Source: Ramazzottius varieornatus (taxonomy: Eukaryota; Tardigrada; Eutardigrada; Parachela; Ramazzottiidae). Taken from it: a DNA stretch of 64,000 nt. The notes beneath the pieces are model-generated. The model searched no databases, was not told the origin of the DNA, and saw nothing but the letters and a program-made list of their open reading frames with translations. The position numbers and the translations under genes were made by a program. Location of the stretch: contig BDGG01000011.1 in NCBI GenBank assembly GCA_001949185.1, positions 326,123-390,122 of the forward strand, written 5' to 3'. This document shows, piece after piece, positions 34,377 to 47,209 of the stretch (positions are counted from its first letter, which is position 1; the number at the start of each line of letters is the position of its first letter).

Positions 34377-37300
34377 TTAATGCCCAGACGCCATGTTGTA
34401 GTTGCCGAAAATGTCCTCGTGATAGCGGTCCGTGCTCTACAGAACAAAGGATACGATGATTGCTGTGAAGAGTTTACGGCAGAATTGCGCCCACATTTCA
34501 TTACCCGCAAGTGGTTCATGAGGTGCTGCGTTTGGACGGCGGTGAAGCCTCCAGCCTCAAAAGCTTGCCGAATGGCATTATACACACCAGCTGCCATTCC
34601 CACATCTCCACAGACGTAGATATGCGCTTCCCGCACACGCACATCCGGCAACAGCGTTGCCGCAATTTTCGGTATGATATCCTGCACGTACGTCTAGAAA
34701 CGAGAACAACCGATGCCCAGAAGATTTTCCCAACAGGAATCTTCAACGTACCTTTGGGACGTTCGCTTGTCGAGACAGAGCCAAGTGAAAACTTGTCAAA
34801 ACGCCGTCTCGCTGCAGCTGGTCGATTTCCGCTTGGTAGATATGGTCTAGCTCAGAGTTGCGACAGCCGAAAATGAGGTGGGCTTCCACATTGTCAGCCC
34901 GGTGGCTGGCACGCAGCTTTTCAAAGTGCTGCCAGAAGGAGCGGAAAGGCGCGATACCCGTACCCGCGCCGATCATATAGATGGGCACGGTCATTTTTTC
35001 CGGCAACCGAAACGTCGACGCCCTGCAATATTCTATCTTTAAAGATGTGAGCGTGAAAATCAAAAAACACCTCTGTGTTACGTACGTTCGAATGTAGTAG
35101 TGGACAGGGCTGTCCAGTTTGCGCTGGCTCAAGAAGGCGGTACAGACGCCATTGTGGACAGGTCCGGTGCCGTTCTGGGTTCGGTAGGAGATTAACCCGA
35201 CAGTGGCGTCGATGACTTTGGGGTTGGTCAATGGTGAGGAACTGATGGAGTAGAAGCGCGGCTGCAGCTGAGGCAGCTCGATCAACAATAACGTCGCATC
35301 CACTTCCACCGATTGGAATTCCTCCAGGACTTCTAACAGTGTCGGCCACTTGAACGTTTTCCATGCTTCGTACTCCTCGGTGTTCTATATTAGTCCGACG
35401 GTACAACTACTCATCGGGCAAGGTTAGCTTGACAATTTTCCTATAGGCGCACCTTGGAAAGTTGAAGAAGCCTGTCGTGCTCTTCGGAGCTTCTAGCTAG
35501 TGAAGCCAAGCTTTCCAGTAGCATTTGCGAGGGTGGAGTGGTGATGTCCAAGAAGGAGGCGAAGAGGACTTCCATGGGCGCCACTGGTAAACGCACCAGT
35601 GCTTTCCAGGACTTGGTCACCGCTACAAAAAACCAGCGCTGACTGACACGAACGCCACATTGTTATTGAACCGTGAAGGAAATTACCCACCCATTCCGGA
35701 GGCTTTCTCGACCAGCACTTCCACCTGGATCGGTGCCTGGTTGGGTCGCATACCCAGACGGTCCAGCAATGCCGCCACCTGCTGTGGATCATTTTCGGCA
35801 AAGATGGCCACGTGGTCGCCGGGCTGGTACGAAATGTCCTCCTCGCTCTCCAGCTGCACCAAGATGGTCTGTCGCGTCGACTGCTTGCTTTGCAAGTTGC
35901 GCCGACTGAGCAACTTGCACTGCTGCACGTTTTTATTGTATGTCCCACTCAAGGCTACAGCAACAGTATGCCAATTGATCAAGCGATACTGTTACTGTTG
36001 AGCTTTTTTTTATATTGAGTACCTGTCTGCAGATCTTCGCTGACGGCGGCAGCGTTGGCCCGCAAGCGGTAACGACCCTTGGACCACGAGCTGTCACCAT
36101 TGGACAGCGCAGCTTGGGCGTCGACCATGTTGACGTCATCGCCGAGACAGAAGACGTCGCAGGCTACTTTGAAGACCTCGTGGGCCCACAGCTTGAAGGA
36201 CTGATCTTGCCCGCGAAGCTCGTCGCCAGTGTGTATGGGCAGGATACACTCGCCACCCAGAGCGCTGAGCGACTGGTCGACGTAGTGAGCGAACGCGCAA
36301 AAGTGGGGATACGAACTGGAGCCCAGGCCAAAGACGGCGTAGCGCACGTTACTCAACGGACCACCTAAAAATAACCGGACGAATGTCTGTACAAACTCGG
36401 TGCCTTTCGGTATGGAAAATCGGTTTGACGGACACTACACTGACCTGTGTCCATAAAGTTATCTTGGTCAGCAAAGGTGGTCTGCCGGGAGAAACTGCCT
36501 TCAACACTGCGCGTGTCCATCCGAATATACGATTGGGATTTCTTCCTGTGGAAATACACTCCCAACGTGACTGGGAAGTTCACCAAGTATTACTCGCGAA
36601 TTTGTTTGTTAGTCTTACCCTGAGATGTCATCCGGACAGGAGAGCTGGTGCAAGTAGGCCGCGATCTCCTTGCCATTGTCCGGCGGGTCGCCGTTGCCGA
36701 AGGTACTGGTAACGACCAGCAGCAGTGCTTCGTGCTCGAGGTGGGCCAAGTCGTAGTGTTCCGCACAGACCACGTTGACGTCGAAGCCGTACTTGAAGAC
36801 GTCAAAGAGCGTTTTGGCGTACCGCTCCGACTTACCCGTTTCTGTCGCGTAGATGATGGTGGCACGAATGCGACGAGCCAGCGCCTTTGCCATCAACTTG
36901 GCCGAGAACTTCACCGCTCTAAAGACTCCCACAAATTAATGTAACTTCTTGGGAAAATTCAAACCAACTTATGCGAAGTTTCCATTTTCTTCGTTGGTTT
37001 TACCGCGCGATTTCTCGAAAGCCAAATTTCCGCTTTGGGTTAGATTTTTGCGCCGTCAACTTGACCTTGTCCTTTTTCCACACGTGCGCTTTCCATGCTT
37101 CGTCCTATAGGGAATATCACGTAATACAGAGATTGACAACAGTCTACTGTCCAGATGAGCATTTACCGGGTGCCCAGTCGCAATTTTCATAAACTTTCGC
37201 ACTCGATATCGGTTGTCCCTGCTAACGAAATGCTCCGCTATCATGGGTTATTAATAAACCTTTCTCCCTCCACTGTACCAATAACAGATGGACACTTGAT

Positions 37301-40300
37301 CAATGCGAAGAGTACCTCGCCACGAAAAAGTGATTCTTTAAGGGAAGGCAAACTCGCTCATTTTTCAACGGCCATCTTTCCTTTACTGTACCTCGCAATG
37401 GAAAACCTTTTACTCGTGTCCTTGACTGGGTATAGCTAATCAAAAATTGCAACAGTTGTTTTTTCGAGACAAACTTCAATTAAGGATGCCCATTCCGCCT
37501 GACTTGCTTACTGGAACGGAATTCGGATCCGAATTCCGTTCCGTTCCTATCTTCCGTTGTCCAGAACGGCTAGACAAAAAATCGGAATCCCAATACGGCA
37601 GTTCAAAAACCAGTCGCAAGCTCGGTTTAGCCCCGTCTCTCAGTAAGATCGTGTCCAAGTGGCGCACGAAGCTGACCAGTTATACTGACAATGTGCGCCA
37701 CTTAGAGATCAATTTTGTCGAGGTTGTTTGCCGTGCTTCTATGTAGTGAGCAAAGATGACACCAGAACTCGACACTTGGCGCAAAAAGTGGGACTTTCGC
37801 CGTGGAAAACCGGATTCTGACAAGAGGAATTCTTTGTCCTTGAATTTCGATTCGGAATTCCAGCGTTCCAAGTCGTCCTCAGCCCGAACGCTGCGGAATT
37901 CCGATTGTCCAGGCGGAATTAGGAATGGAACGGAAAAAGGAACGGGCATATTTAACTTCGACAACATTGTGAGTTACTCATGTGACGGCGACCTCACTGA
38001 ATGCTTGCCGGCGAACTAGACCTCAAAGGAAGGCACAATTCTCTCTTCCGCCTTTGCAATTGTTTTTGCCACATCTTTGACTGGCGTTTACGATTAGTCG
38101 GCTTTTCGTAGGAGGAAGCATTTTGTGAAAATTACGAATAACCACCCGGTAATCTTTTCCTCGAATGCCAACCAGTGTCTCACAATAAAACACCAGAAAA
38201 GCCTTCCGTCAATTCAATGACTACACGTTACCTTTGATTACAAAACTCTAGACTAGTGTCGCAAAAATGTCACTTTACGCGTCGTACCTTCGTTATCGAA
38301 GGTTGATCAGTTCAGACTTAATGGTGTCTTTTGAGTTTAGATTATAGTTGTACTCTTAGTGGAAATGTTTTTCTGTGTGGGGGAAAAAGTACCTGATAAT
38401 CGTAGCAGGGGGATAGTCTATAGTCCAGCATTTCCTGGTGGTAAACCGAGACTAAACTGCCCCCCATCGGCGGCACAATCCACACCTGCAAGGTTGAAGA
38501 TGAGTACATAGGCAAATGCCTTCCGTTGTTTACACTTTTCCGTGAAAGTTGTTCGACCTACCCAATCAGCCGGACATCCGCCGCGCGCTTTCTGATAAAG
38601 GAAAGCAATAGTTATCAATACAACTAATCATTCACTCCTTAGTCTGGAAAACTGCCGCTTACCTGTTCGTTCTCCAGGTGCTTCATGAAGGACTCCGAAG
38701 CGGAGTGATGGTCGACAATTGTGACGTTGACAGACTGAAAGCTACTGAGGATAGCCTTGTTTAGCTCTAAGAAGGTCTGGTCTTTCCATAAGGAGGAGGC
38801 GCGACTTGTGTCGAACTCAAAAACGTTGGCTATGTCCTACCGACAGGCAACATCATTCGCTCTCAGCCCTCCTTCCAAATCCAAAAATTCAAAGCTTTGA
38901 AAAATCACACTGACTTCTAACAAGTTGTAACGAGTCGGATCGACGAAATCCCTCGCAATTTCCGTTTGCATGTACCAGCCTACGAGTAACCACGCTACAG
39001 CTTCAAATCTGTTCTCGTCTCTTGACTGCATATCATGCTGTGAAATTTATTTCGTTTACCGCTAAAAGCGACAGCGGGGAAGAATACTCCGCCGACGTCG
39101 AAGACCATATTGGCCACAGCGGGTAGTGCGTACCATTTCAATCCCATTTCGGCCAAGCCCGGGTACCTGAAATTTCAGGTTTTAATAACTGTCGCAAATT
39201 TTGAAAGATATAAGACCTGCTTTGACTTACTCTGCATGATGTATGGCCACTTGAAGAACAATATCCCGAGGGATGTCAAAGTATTCAGGATCTTGCCCAG
39301 CGGCTGACAGAACTAGTGGAAGCACGTCAAAGCGACCACCGGAACCCTTCCATCCCAACTTGTGACACACCTTGATATCGAAGAAGAGGTGGAAGTTTTG
39401 TTGGATTGTCAGCTTGATGTTCTATACAATGGAGGGAAATTACTTCGGTAAGCTCGACGGAAGCAGGGTCGCCAATGACGCTGCCGTCTTCCTGTTTGTA
39501 TCCCGCATAGCGGACCAGCTGGGCGTTCCAAATGCGAAAGTCCTGCTCAGGTGTAGTCCGTTGCTTGAAAATGGTAATTGCTGAACGGAGGTTACCGCGG
39601 TTGGTGGAGTACTTGATGTGGTTTAGCAGAGCCTCAAACATGGTGCGGGGCGTATTGATAAACCGAGCGTCAAAGACCTTCGAATCGATCATTGCTAGTT
39701 ACTCCCATCAAAAGCGTTGTAAACTCAGAGAAAAAATAGTAGTAAAATTAACCCGGCTTGGTACTGTAACAGAAAAATACCTGTAGTTTTGACCATTGAA
39801 TTCGACCGATACATCGTTGTGAATTGCGCCATGCTGATTTTGCGGCAAAGGTCAGTTCCTGCTCCTTGAATTCGTAGTTACCCGTGGCGTGGATCTGGGC
39901 TTCCACTTCGGCCCAGCGCGCATCGTGAGCCGGTGTGTTCAACCTACAAACACAATTTGTCAGTCTACCCTAGTAACCCCACAGGGTGGCACTACTCGAA
40001 GAACTGTACCGTTTAGCGGACTCAAAATATTGCCGAATGAAATCCTTGGCCAACAGCAACACTTCCTCAGTCGATCGCGCAAGCGAATTCTGTGGTCGCG
40101 ACAAGTTTAACAGCGACGCGGTGCAACGATTTGCGGTACAACCAACACTCTGTACAGAAACCATATGACAAGAAAGAATCAAACTATCAATACGACAATC
40201 ATTTATGATAATCTAATGACTAATTTCGAACAAGTTTTCAGTAATTGTTAAAGTGGTTATTATGGAAGTTTAATGTACAAGTGAAAACGGTAGGCCTTAC

Positions 40301-41706
40301 TTGGGCTGTGGATCGATGAAGAGTATCGACGAAGGTTTTGCCATCGAGCAAGTTCTTCAGCTTGATGTACTTCTTGATATGGCTGGGACTGGGTTGAGGT
40401 GACAGATGATGATGGGCTTCAGCGTCCAGTGCGGCACTGGAGCGGGGTCCCAAGCGCGTGTGTTGGCTGTTGACCATCGATCCGTCCTTGACGGGTCGCT
40501 CTTCTGACAGGTCACCCGTTTTTGATGGGATAGCATGTGACGACAGAATACCGTTAGGAGCTGTCATGAAGCTTCGACGTCTCGCAGCAGTTCGTGCGTT
40601 ACCTGGAATATCAAGGCACAAATTGTCGTCCCAGAAAACACGACGCATTCTCTATCGTTTAAACCCGGATACCATCGTCCAAATTTTCAAACACGCATGC
40701 CAATCTTTTCTCGTCGAAAATTTTTGTTCGAAAATTTTGTGCAAAACTAGCGAAAAAGTATTGTAGATGACACTGCAAAAACAAAAAAAAGACTGATGAA
40801 TAAGATCAGCCAATCCAATTGGAAGTATTTGGGAGCTGGATGGATACTTTTGACAAAACTGATCCACCAAGTGGCGCACAGTGTCAATCGAAAACACTGA
40901 AAAAGTGCGCCACGTGGAAAACGATCTTGCCGATTTAAGTTCTTCCATGCTCCCGTTTGACAAACAACTAAACAAAATTTGAACTGCAACTTGTAAGTCC
41001 TACCCGAAAAGCCACCGTCCAGAATGGCCGAGCTCAATCTTCGGTCTCTCGCATGAAGTTGTTGCTGAACTTGCCGTTCTCGATCACCACCAAAGCTGCT
41101 TGGTGGCGAAGGTCGCGGCGCTTCGAAAACGTCGTCGTCCATCACTTTCCCATGTTCTTTTTTCGCACTCGCATTCAGGTTTAGAAGTCCCTGCATCATC
41201 TCCTCGATCTTCCCCAGCCTTTCCTGCAAGTCCCGATTGAACTTAGCCAGTTGTTCCGCCGAGACCTCGACGCCGTTTCGGTGTTCGCCATTTTGTTCAA
41301 CAACGGGACAACTTGCGATCGGATGTCCATTCTGCGCCGCCGTCAACGTTAACGGTTCAGTAATTCTTCGAGTCCTCGGTGTTCCATTCGAATCGTAGTA
41401 CGTCACGACCTGTATGCGACAGTTGAGCGGTCCTTTCAGCAAAATGACCGCGGGTCTTTCGACCGGCAACGCGTCCAGCACGGCCAAGACCTGCTGAAAG
41501 TTCAAAGTTTCCACGTTGACGCCATTGACGGCGCTGAGGCGATCGCCGATCGTCACTAACTGACTTCTCTCGGCATCACAACCCGGTACGAGGCCAGAGA
41601 TGACACAAGCATGATTGACCTCGTCGTTGTGCAAAAGGAAACCCAGTCCGTAGGATGTGCGTTTGATAACGCGCAGCTTGATACTATTTCCAGTAGAACC
41701 GTCCAT
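34377..41706 (-). CDS. NOS: Nitric oxide synthase, neuronal type with PDZ domain
   Basis: 21 coding exons, frame kept throughout, 1420 aa (vertebrate nNOS is about 1430): 41706-41004, 40602-40301, 40149-40010, 39943-39781, 39694-39445, 39370-39231, 39166-39060, 38979-38915, 38836-38663, 38591-38562, 38485-38393, 37104-37005, 36918-36619, 36545-36445, 36364-36023, 35954-35691, 35622-35453, 35384-35086, 35022-34752, 34693-34505 and 34436-34377. The N-terminal PDZ domain has [10 protein letters not shown] and [14 protein letters not shown]. The oxygenase has the zinc pair CTANRC, the heme ligand in [25 protein letters not shown] and [15 protein letters not shown] basic calmodulin-binding linker precedes the FMN domain ([24 protein letters not shown]). 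The FAD/NADPH part has [23 protein letters not shown] and YVCGDVGMA, and the tail is RYHEDIFG. All key residues seem intact. The enzyme makes NO from arginine. The PDZ domain should target it to membrane complexes. Confidence 0.95.
37483..37952. mobile_element. GAATTC-rich non-autonomous transposon in a NOS intron
   Basis: The ends taaggatgcccattcc and ggaacgggcatattta form imperfect inverted repeats, flanked by ACTTCAAT on the left and ACTTCGAC on the right, a possible decayed 8-bp duplication. The interior is full of ggaattcc motifs, including a perfect 30-base palindrome centred on ggatcc at 37513-37542. A GGCGCAC hairpin lies nested inside at 37641-37722. It sits in the 1.3-kb intron before the calmodulin-linker exon. 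Confidence 0.55.
37641..37722. repeat. GGCGCAC hairpin element, copy 6 (NOS intron, nested)
   Basis: Left arm taagatcgtgtccaagtgg-cgcac, right arm gtgcgccacttagagatca-attttgtcgag. The loop contains gaccagttatactgac. Confidence 0.65.
40850..40935. repeat. GGCGCAC hairpin element, copy 7 (NOS first coding intron)
   Basis: Left arm tgacaaaactgatccacc-aagtggcgcac, right arm gtgcgccacgtggaaaac-gatcttgccga. A second small inverted repeat (agtgt..acact) occupies the loop. Confidence 0.65.
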
Positions 41707-43543
41707 TTCCGTCAACAACGAGGAAGGAAAAACATGAATGTGGAAATGATACAGGATACAGAAAGGTTTATGGAATGAGAAGTTGTGTATGGAATAAAGA
41801 TGTTTATGGCATGGCACCGGGGTGCTATGGAGGGGATTACATTCAAGATCTGCTGGTGTATTGTAGAAGAGAAGACTTAAGGCTTGTTGTCTGCTCAATG
41901 CACTACAGTATCATAATACTCGGGTTCCCGCAGGCTGCCAGCTTTAAAGGAAACATGTCGGGAAGGATGTGAAGAGCGAGCGGGTGATCTGAGCTAATCA
42001 CCATACGCGCACAGGGAGAGCGTTCGTTGTCAGGATGAAGATGATTGAAAGGTGATGGAAGATGACAAGTGGGGAAAGCAAGAAACCATCGATGTGAAAA
42101 TCTCAGTCCAATAACAGACACTCGATATCAAATTAGAATTTCAGGATGATTTCCACGATTACGTAAACGACACACTAGTAATTTGTATTTAATGTTGCGA
42201 TGATTAGTCGTGACTTCACGTTCGTAATCTCGTCAGAACGCAGACAGGAACTCACACCAGATGAAAACTCTTTCAAATAGACATACGACACGCGGGATAA
42301 GAAACCCTCAGCCACGGTCTGCATCAGGTTTGTTAACTGCAGCAACTTAGTCATTATGAAAGATTCCCATCAATGTGAAAAGCCAGAAGATCAACCTGAA
42401 ATTTGCCACAATATTTGTTAAGCTCCGACAAGTAGGCAACTTTCAAGCTGAAATGCACTTCTAGAGACTGTATTATGTTGTGAACGCTGATGTTGTGAAG
42501 AATACGAAGAAAGAGAATGATCGTAGGAAGAAGAAGAAAAAGAAACATGGCGTAATTATAACGGATGTTGGACATGCCACTATATTCCTTCTTGAAGTGA
42601 ATACGCAATTACCACTGCGACGTCGACAGGCGACAACTCAGTATATCCGTATGCTTTTCCCTTATGCTTGTCTTTCTGAACTGGTACACCTGTACGGTTT
42701 CTCTCTAGCGACCCACGTAGAATGTTTAGTCTATCAAGCCAGGTGAATTTCCGTCATCGGGGATATTTCCTCCCAACACGCACTCAGATGGATATGGCCC
42801 CGGTTCAGCCTTCATGTTTATTCATGCATGATTATGGCTTGTAAGATCAATTACGAGCGTCAAAATGTTTTCTCAAGGGAATCATGAGAAAACCCACGCA
42901 TTCGATACAATTCCGTATGTGTGCGTACGGAAGATGCTGTTAGTCTCTCTCACAGCCAGCGGCGATGAAAAATTGTTCGAGGAAGACCTTCCTGGCTTTT
43001 GATAATTCCTTTTGAATTGGGCTTATTAACCCTATCTCGTATGACATACCTGGGGCTGAGGGAATTCCATCCGCAAGCAGACCAGCCGTCCATGTAACGA
43101 AGGTACACGAGTTTCTTCTCTGCAAAGCGAAATCGTAACGTTAACATGTTCAGTCGGGCTAGCTAGAAGAAAATTGCCAATGCTCCATTCGTCTCAACCG
43201 TCCCCGGGTCCTCTGAAGAAGGTCCCGTCACCAGCCTGCATCCTTCTTACATGAAAAGGTTTCGCCAAGCCTTTCTTGCTTGACGGTCGTTGAGGATGTG
43301 GTTCGAATACCTATAAAAAAATCTGGCGTAAACAAACCTGTCATATCTGGGATAACAAAGTGGCGCAATATCCAGCCAATTCCACAAATCCACAAACCCA
43401 TTTCAGACTTGGCACTCCACTGTTGATTGTTGATTAAAGGTTTCAGAAATTGAAATTTTCAATTTTCAAAAAGTTATCCACACAATCTAACTTTTTCTTC
43501 TTCTCAGAAATCTTTTCACAACCGTTTTCCTCCTGACTTACCC
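41707..43543. other. Divergent intergenic region between NOS and the AT-hook gene
   Basis: It should hold the NOS 5' UTR and promoter and the promoter of the plus-strand gene. No TATA box or coding exon stands out. Confidence 0.4.
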
Positions 43544-44832
43544 ATGGCTGATCGCAGCTGTCAGCCTCCATTATGGGGAGATGGTATGCCTTCGACTTCC
43601 AGCGGGATCCGATATGGCGTTTTCGATGCAGGCTTGGCGGGTGTGCAACCGAATACGGAGATGGTTGTCGACGACAGCCAGCCTGAGCCAGAACCGGAAC
43701 CCACTTCATGGCAGCTTGGAGGACTTGCTTCGGCCTTTCTTGTTCCACCGATACCTAAAGACAAAGAGGAACCATCACTCGTCACTGCAGTGAAGTCAGA
43801 AGAAGGAAAGCCAGCCACTTCTGCATCAGGTGAGTTGGGAAATGCTGGAAAATGAAATTCGATGGAAATAAATACAATCCTGAAATTTAGCACGCCACGC
43901 TGTGTTAAACCAGCTCGGTCAGCTGTAAGACGTCATGAGCTTGTCACGTGTATTTAGACGTTATCGTTGCGGGTTTGATCACGTGGACATTAATGTTCTA
44001 GGTTATGAAACCACCTTATGGTCTGCTATGTGTATGGTTGTTCCTTTTTATAACAGATGGCCCACCAGTGGTCCGGAAGCGAGGAAGACCACCGTACGCC
44101 AGCCTTTCTCGAGGTGATTCTCCCGCCATGGCGTCGAACTCTGGTACATGTACACCAAAGAAGCTGCTCCGCAAGCTCAAGTCAAAAAAGAAGCGCCTAA
44201 CGATGCCCAAAGGCGGCGGCGTGTACCAGCTGAAACGGGTGGTGTCCAACAAGACCTCTCCCAACGCCATCCATCCCTCGGTCCCGAAAGACGGACTGAC
44301 TGACGGTGAACGAACAGATCGAATGACGCAGCTCATTCAAAACTGTCCAGAAGAAGTGAGCAAAGGTTTGAAAGACGCAACGGTGGTGGTGGAGTCCATG
44401 ATACGCGAAGCGGAAGCCTATCGCAACGAAGTGAAGAAGAATGGGAAGAATATGAAGGCTCTCGACGAGATGACGGTTGCCCTCGCCGAAGAAACCAAAG
44501 CTAGACAGATCAAACAAGATACGTTGGATCTAAAGATAACGCAGGCTATCTGTCAAAAGTTCCTAACGTTGGAAACCAGTAAGGAGAACGGCGAAGAGGC
44601 CGTCAGAACCTTCTTCACAGACGGGCCTTCGGACAGTCGAATTCACCATCGTAGGAATTTACTTTCCTTACCTCCTCTCGTTGACATGCTGACGTTGGAT
44701 CCTGCTGTCATCCAGAAAGATCCTTTCGAAGATGAAGGTGATTTGGTGGGAAGAGTAAAAAAGCCTCAGCGGCCGCGTAATTTTGAAAAGAAACACGATT
44801 TGAACCAGTATTCAGCTCTGAAATTCAACTGA
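43544..44832 (+). CDS. Unrecognised nuclear protein with an AT-hook and coiled coil
   Basis: Two exons, 43544-43829 and 44057-44832, joined in phase 1, give 353 aa. The first exon is acidic (a DDSQPEPEPEP stretch). The second opens with the AT-hook core RKRGRPPYASL, then a basic patch (KKLLRKLKSKKKR) and a long charged helix (VVVESMIREAEAYRNEVKKN...). AT-hooks bind the minor groove of AT-rich DNA, so a chromatin role is likely. I do not recognise the family. Exon 1 ends in the same phase as the start of the ALKBH4-like block at 45012, and a possible alternative donor lies inside exon 2 at about 44736 (gatgaag/gtgattt), so the two blocks may be alternative parts of one gene. Confidence 0.65.
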
Positions 44833-45011
44833 CTCATGACGTAAACGAAATACTGTGGCTAGTGAGATTGAGGCATCTTCGTAGAGTCGACGTCATCGGT
44901 CAGAGGTTAGTTTGACGATGAGTCGTACGACGGGGATGTTCGTGTGTCGGCTGGCCATCACTTGACAAGTTCTGTACTTGGCATCCGATTGATTGGTTGA
45001 ATGTCTTGCAG

Positions 45012-46534
45012 GTGCGAAGGTGGTTCCATCCAACGAGCAGAAAGACGGCACAGACACACGCGAGCTGACCAACAAGTTGTACGCTATGCTGGGTCGACCT
45101 TCCCTCTCCACCCATAAACGTCATCTCCAGCGCGCCAAACGCGCGAAGGAAACGGAGAACTTGACAGAGGAACAGGTCAATAAGTCTATCGACGAGTACT
45201 TTGCCATGTGTCGATCCCTAACACCGAGAGAAACCATCCAACCGGAAAAGACTCCCTACCATTCCTTTAAAGACTACAAGACGATGCACTGTACCGAGGC
45301 GGATGAGATTGCCGACTGTGCTTCGGCCATCGAAGGGTTTCTGCACAACTTTGTCCATCCTTGCTCATGTAGAGGCAACAAGAAGTGCAGTCGATGCTTG
45401 GACGTGGAAGTGAACGACTCGACGTGCAGACTTCCGCTGGCCAGCAACGTGACGGTACCTTCGCATGCCGTGGTGTACGACTTTTGCCCGCAGTGTCAGC
45501 AAGCTTTTCCTATGAGCGGTAAGTCAAAGAGTTACCCTACAAAAAAGAAAATTGCTGCTGTGCAATGTCGAAAGAAATAAACTTATCGAGACTGTTTTCT
45601 CAAGTGGCGCACCCTTTTAGCCAGAACAATGGAAACATGCGCCACGACTGGGATGAACTATTGGCAGACGTCCAATTACGGATTTTTTTTACAGGCAAGC
45701 CAGTTACAGATGACCACTCGAAGCATGCTAGGATGAAGGCGGAAAACACGGGTGTGAGTTTCGAGTTGGCTGAGGTGAAAGTACATCCGGATAGGTGTTC
45801 AGCGGAAGAAGAGAATGCCTTGATAAGACTGCTGAATAAGAGGGCATGGATGGAAGGACAAGGGGGGTGCTTCAGACAAGACTATGGACCTGTTGTCGAC
45901 TATCAAACAAAAGAGGTATGTGTATTGGTCACCGAAATCACTAAACCAGAATGTTTGAATTTGGGTGATTGTTCGCAGGTGGATCTGGACTCTTCGACCG
46001 GTCTGCCGCAATTCCTGCAGCACGAAATCATCAAGATTAGCCGGATGTACGACAGCGCGCACCCCTTCCCGTGTGCGTCGGTATCTGTTATGGATCTGAC
46101 GTCCGAACGAGCTTCGGCCATCCAGCCGCGGGAAGAGGACGAGTGGATCTGGGGCGAACGCGTCATCTTGATGGCTCTTACTTCGGACGTTGTCATCACG
46201 CTGTCACCTCAAGCTTGGGACGGCGTCAGCGAATACCGCATTGTCCGGCTGAGAATCCCACGCCGTGGCCAGGTAATTTTCCATCGAAACGTCCCAACGT
46301 GTTCTGTGACATCTTATTTTGTGGGTTTTACAGATCGTTCTTCAAGACGATGTAAGACACGAATGGAGTTGGTCCGTCCTATCGGCTGATATCCGTGAAA
46401 AGCAGGTTCTGGTGGTTTTCAGAGAAATCAACGAGGAGTTCGTGAACGGAGCAAGTGCCGAGATCGGCAAGAAGCTGATGGAAATAAATGAAAAGTTCAG
46501 TGGCGAAGTGATAAAGATGGGGGACGGCTACTGA
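45012..46534 (+). CDS. ALKBH4-like: ALKBH4-like protein lacking iron-binding residues
   Basis: Exons 45012-45518, 45695-45915, 45979-46272 and 46334-46534. The cysteine cluster CSCRGNKKCSRCLD, the FRQDYGPVVDY block, GLPQFL, DEWIWGERVILMAL, RHEWSWSV and VVFREINEEF follow ALKBH4 in order. ALKBH4 is a 2-oxoglutarate/Fe(II) dioxygenase. In its PHLDD motif the iron ligands are H and D; here the segment reads PREED. The distal ligand in RHxWxH is W here. The three iron ligands therefore seem to be gone. The block begins in phase 1 after an acceptor and has no clear initiator ATG, so a 5' exon is missing, possibly exon 1 of the AT-hook gene. The about 100-residue N-terminal extension (residues before the Cys cluster) is not part of ALKBH4. 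Confidence 0.75.
45582..45667. repeat. GGCGCAC hairpin element, copy 8 (ALKBH4-like intron)
   Basis: Left arm cttatcgagactgttttct-caagtggcgcac, right arm atgcgccacgactgggatg-aactattggcag. The right arm is more diverged. It occupies half of a 176-bp intron. Confidence 0.6.
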
Positions 46535-47209
46535 TCTTTAGGAATTTACAATATACTGATAATTGTTTCTTGATTCCCTTTCCGACTTATATACTTCGCA
46601 AGACTTATATTTCATATTTGTTGTTTTAATATAGAGCTTTGGTGGAGGTCCTGGAGGAAGGCTGTTTCACTCGTAATCTCTCACAGTGTAAACCATTTTA
46701 CGATATTGTCATTCGCTAATTGTGTCAAGTTGTGTAGTGTTTCAACTGGGTTTCGTAATGAGTTAATGATTGAAAGTTTAGGGGTGGATAAGATGAATAT
46801 TTTGACGGATAGTAGTCTAGGACTACTGTAGCAGTAGCCAGAGCTGATTTGAAGCGAAACTGGGATTATGACACCGGAAGTACGTGGCGGCCTCAAGTGA
46901 TTGAGTGTGACGTAACGTGGCCGGCTCGGCGCTGATCACAGGCACCGAACAAGGCCGTGCTCTCAGTTCTTCATTCAGGTTTTCAGAATCAAGTGTTATA
47001 TAACTCGTCTTCTCGTTCGATATGTCGTCTTCAGTCTCTAAGTTGTCGTTTGCGGTTACAGAAAGATCTAGAATTCTAATTTGTTGGGTTGTAAACTGAT
47101 CGTACAGCGCGACACGTCGGGAAAGTCGTTTGCGCTTGTCTACCAGATTGGTTATTGCACCTTTGATTGCTGATTGGTCTGATTTAACCGGTGCGAAGTT
47201 GTGTGTATC
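46535..47209. other. Intergenic gap before adenylate kinase
   Basis: It holds the 3' end of the ALKBH4-like gene and the adenylate kinase promoter. A 165-codon minus-strand frame at 46823-47320 overlaps the kinase start but has no ATG, domain or splice support. Confidence 0.4.

Noticed and set aside
21268-38580. Shared aatcagccggacatc between the tandem repeat at 21.3 kb and a NOS exon
   Set aside because: A 15-base match is expected by chance in a window of this size, and no further similarity surrounds it.
43358-43420. Possible tenth GGCGCAC hairpin (aagtggcgcaatatcc)
   Set aside because: Only one arm core is present and no convincing second arm was found.
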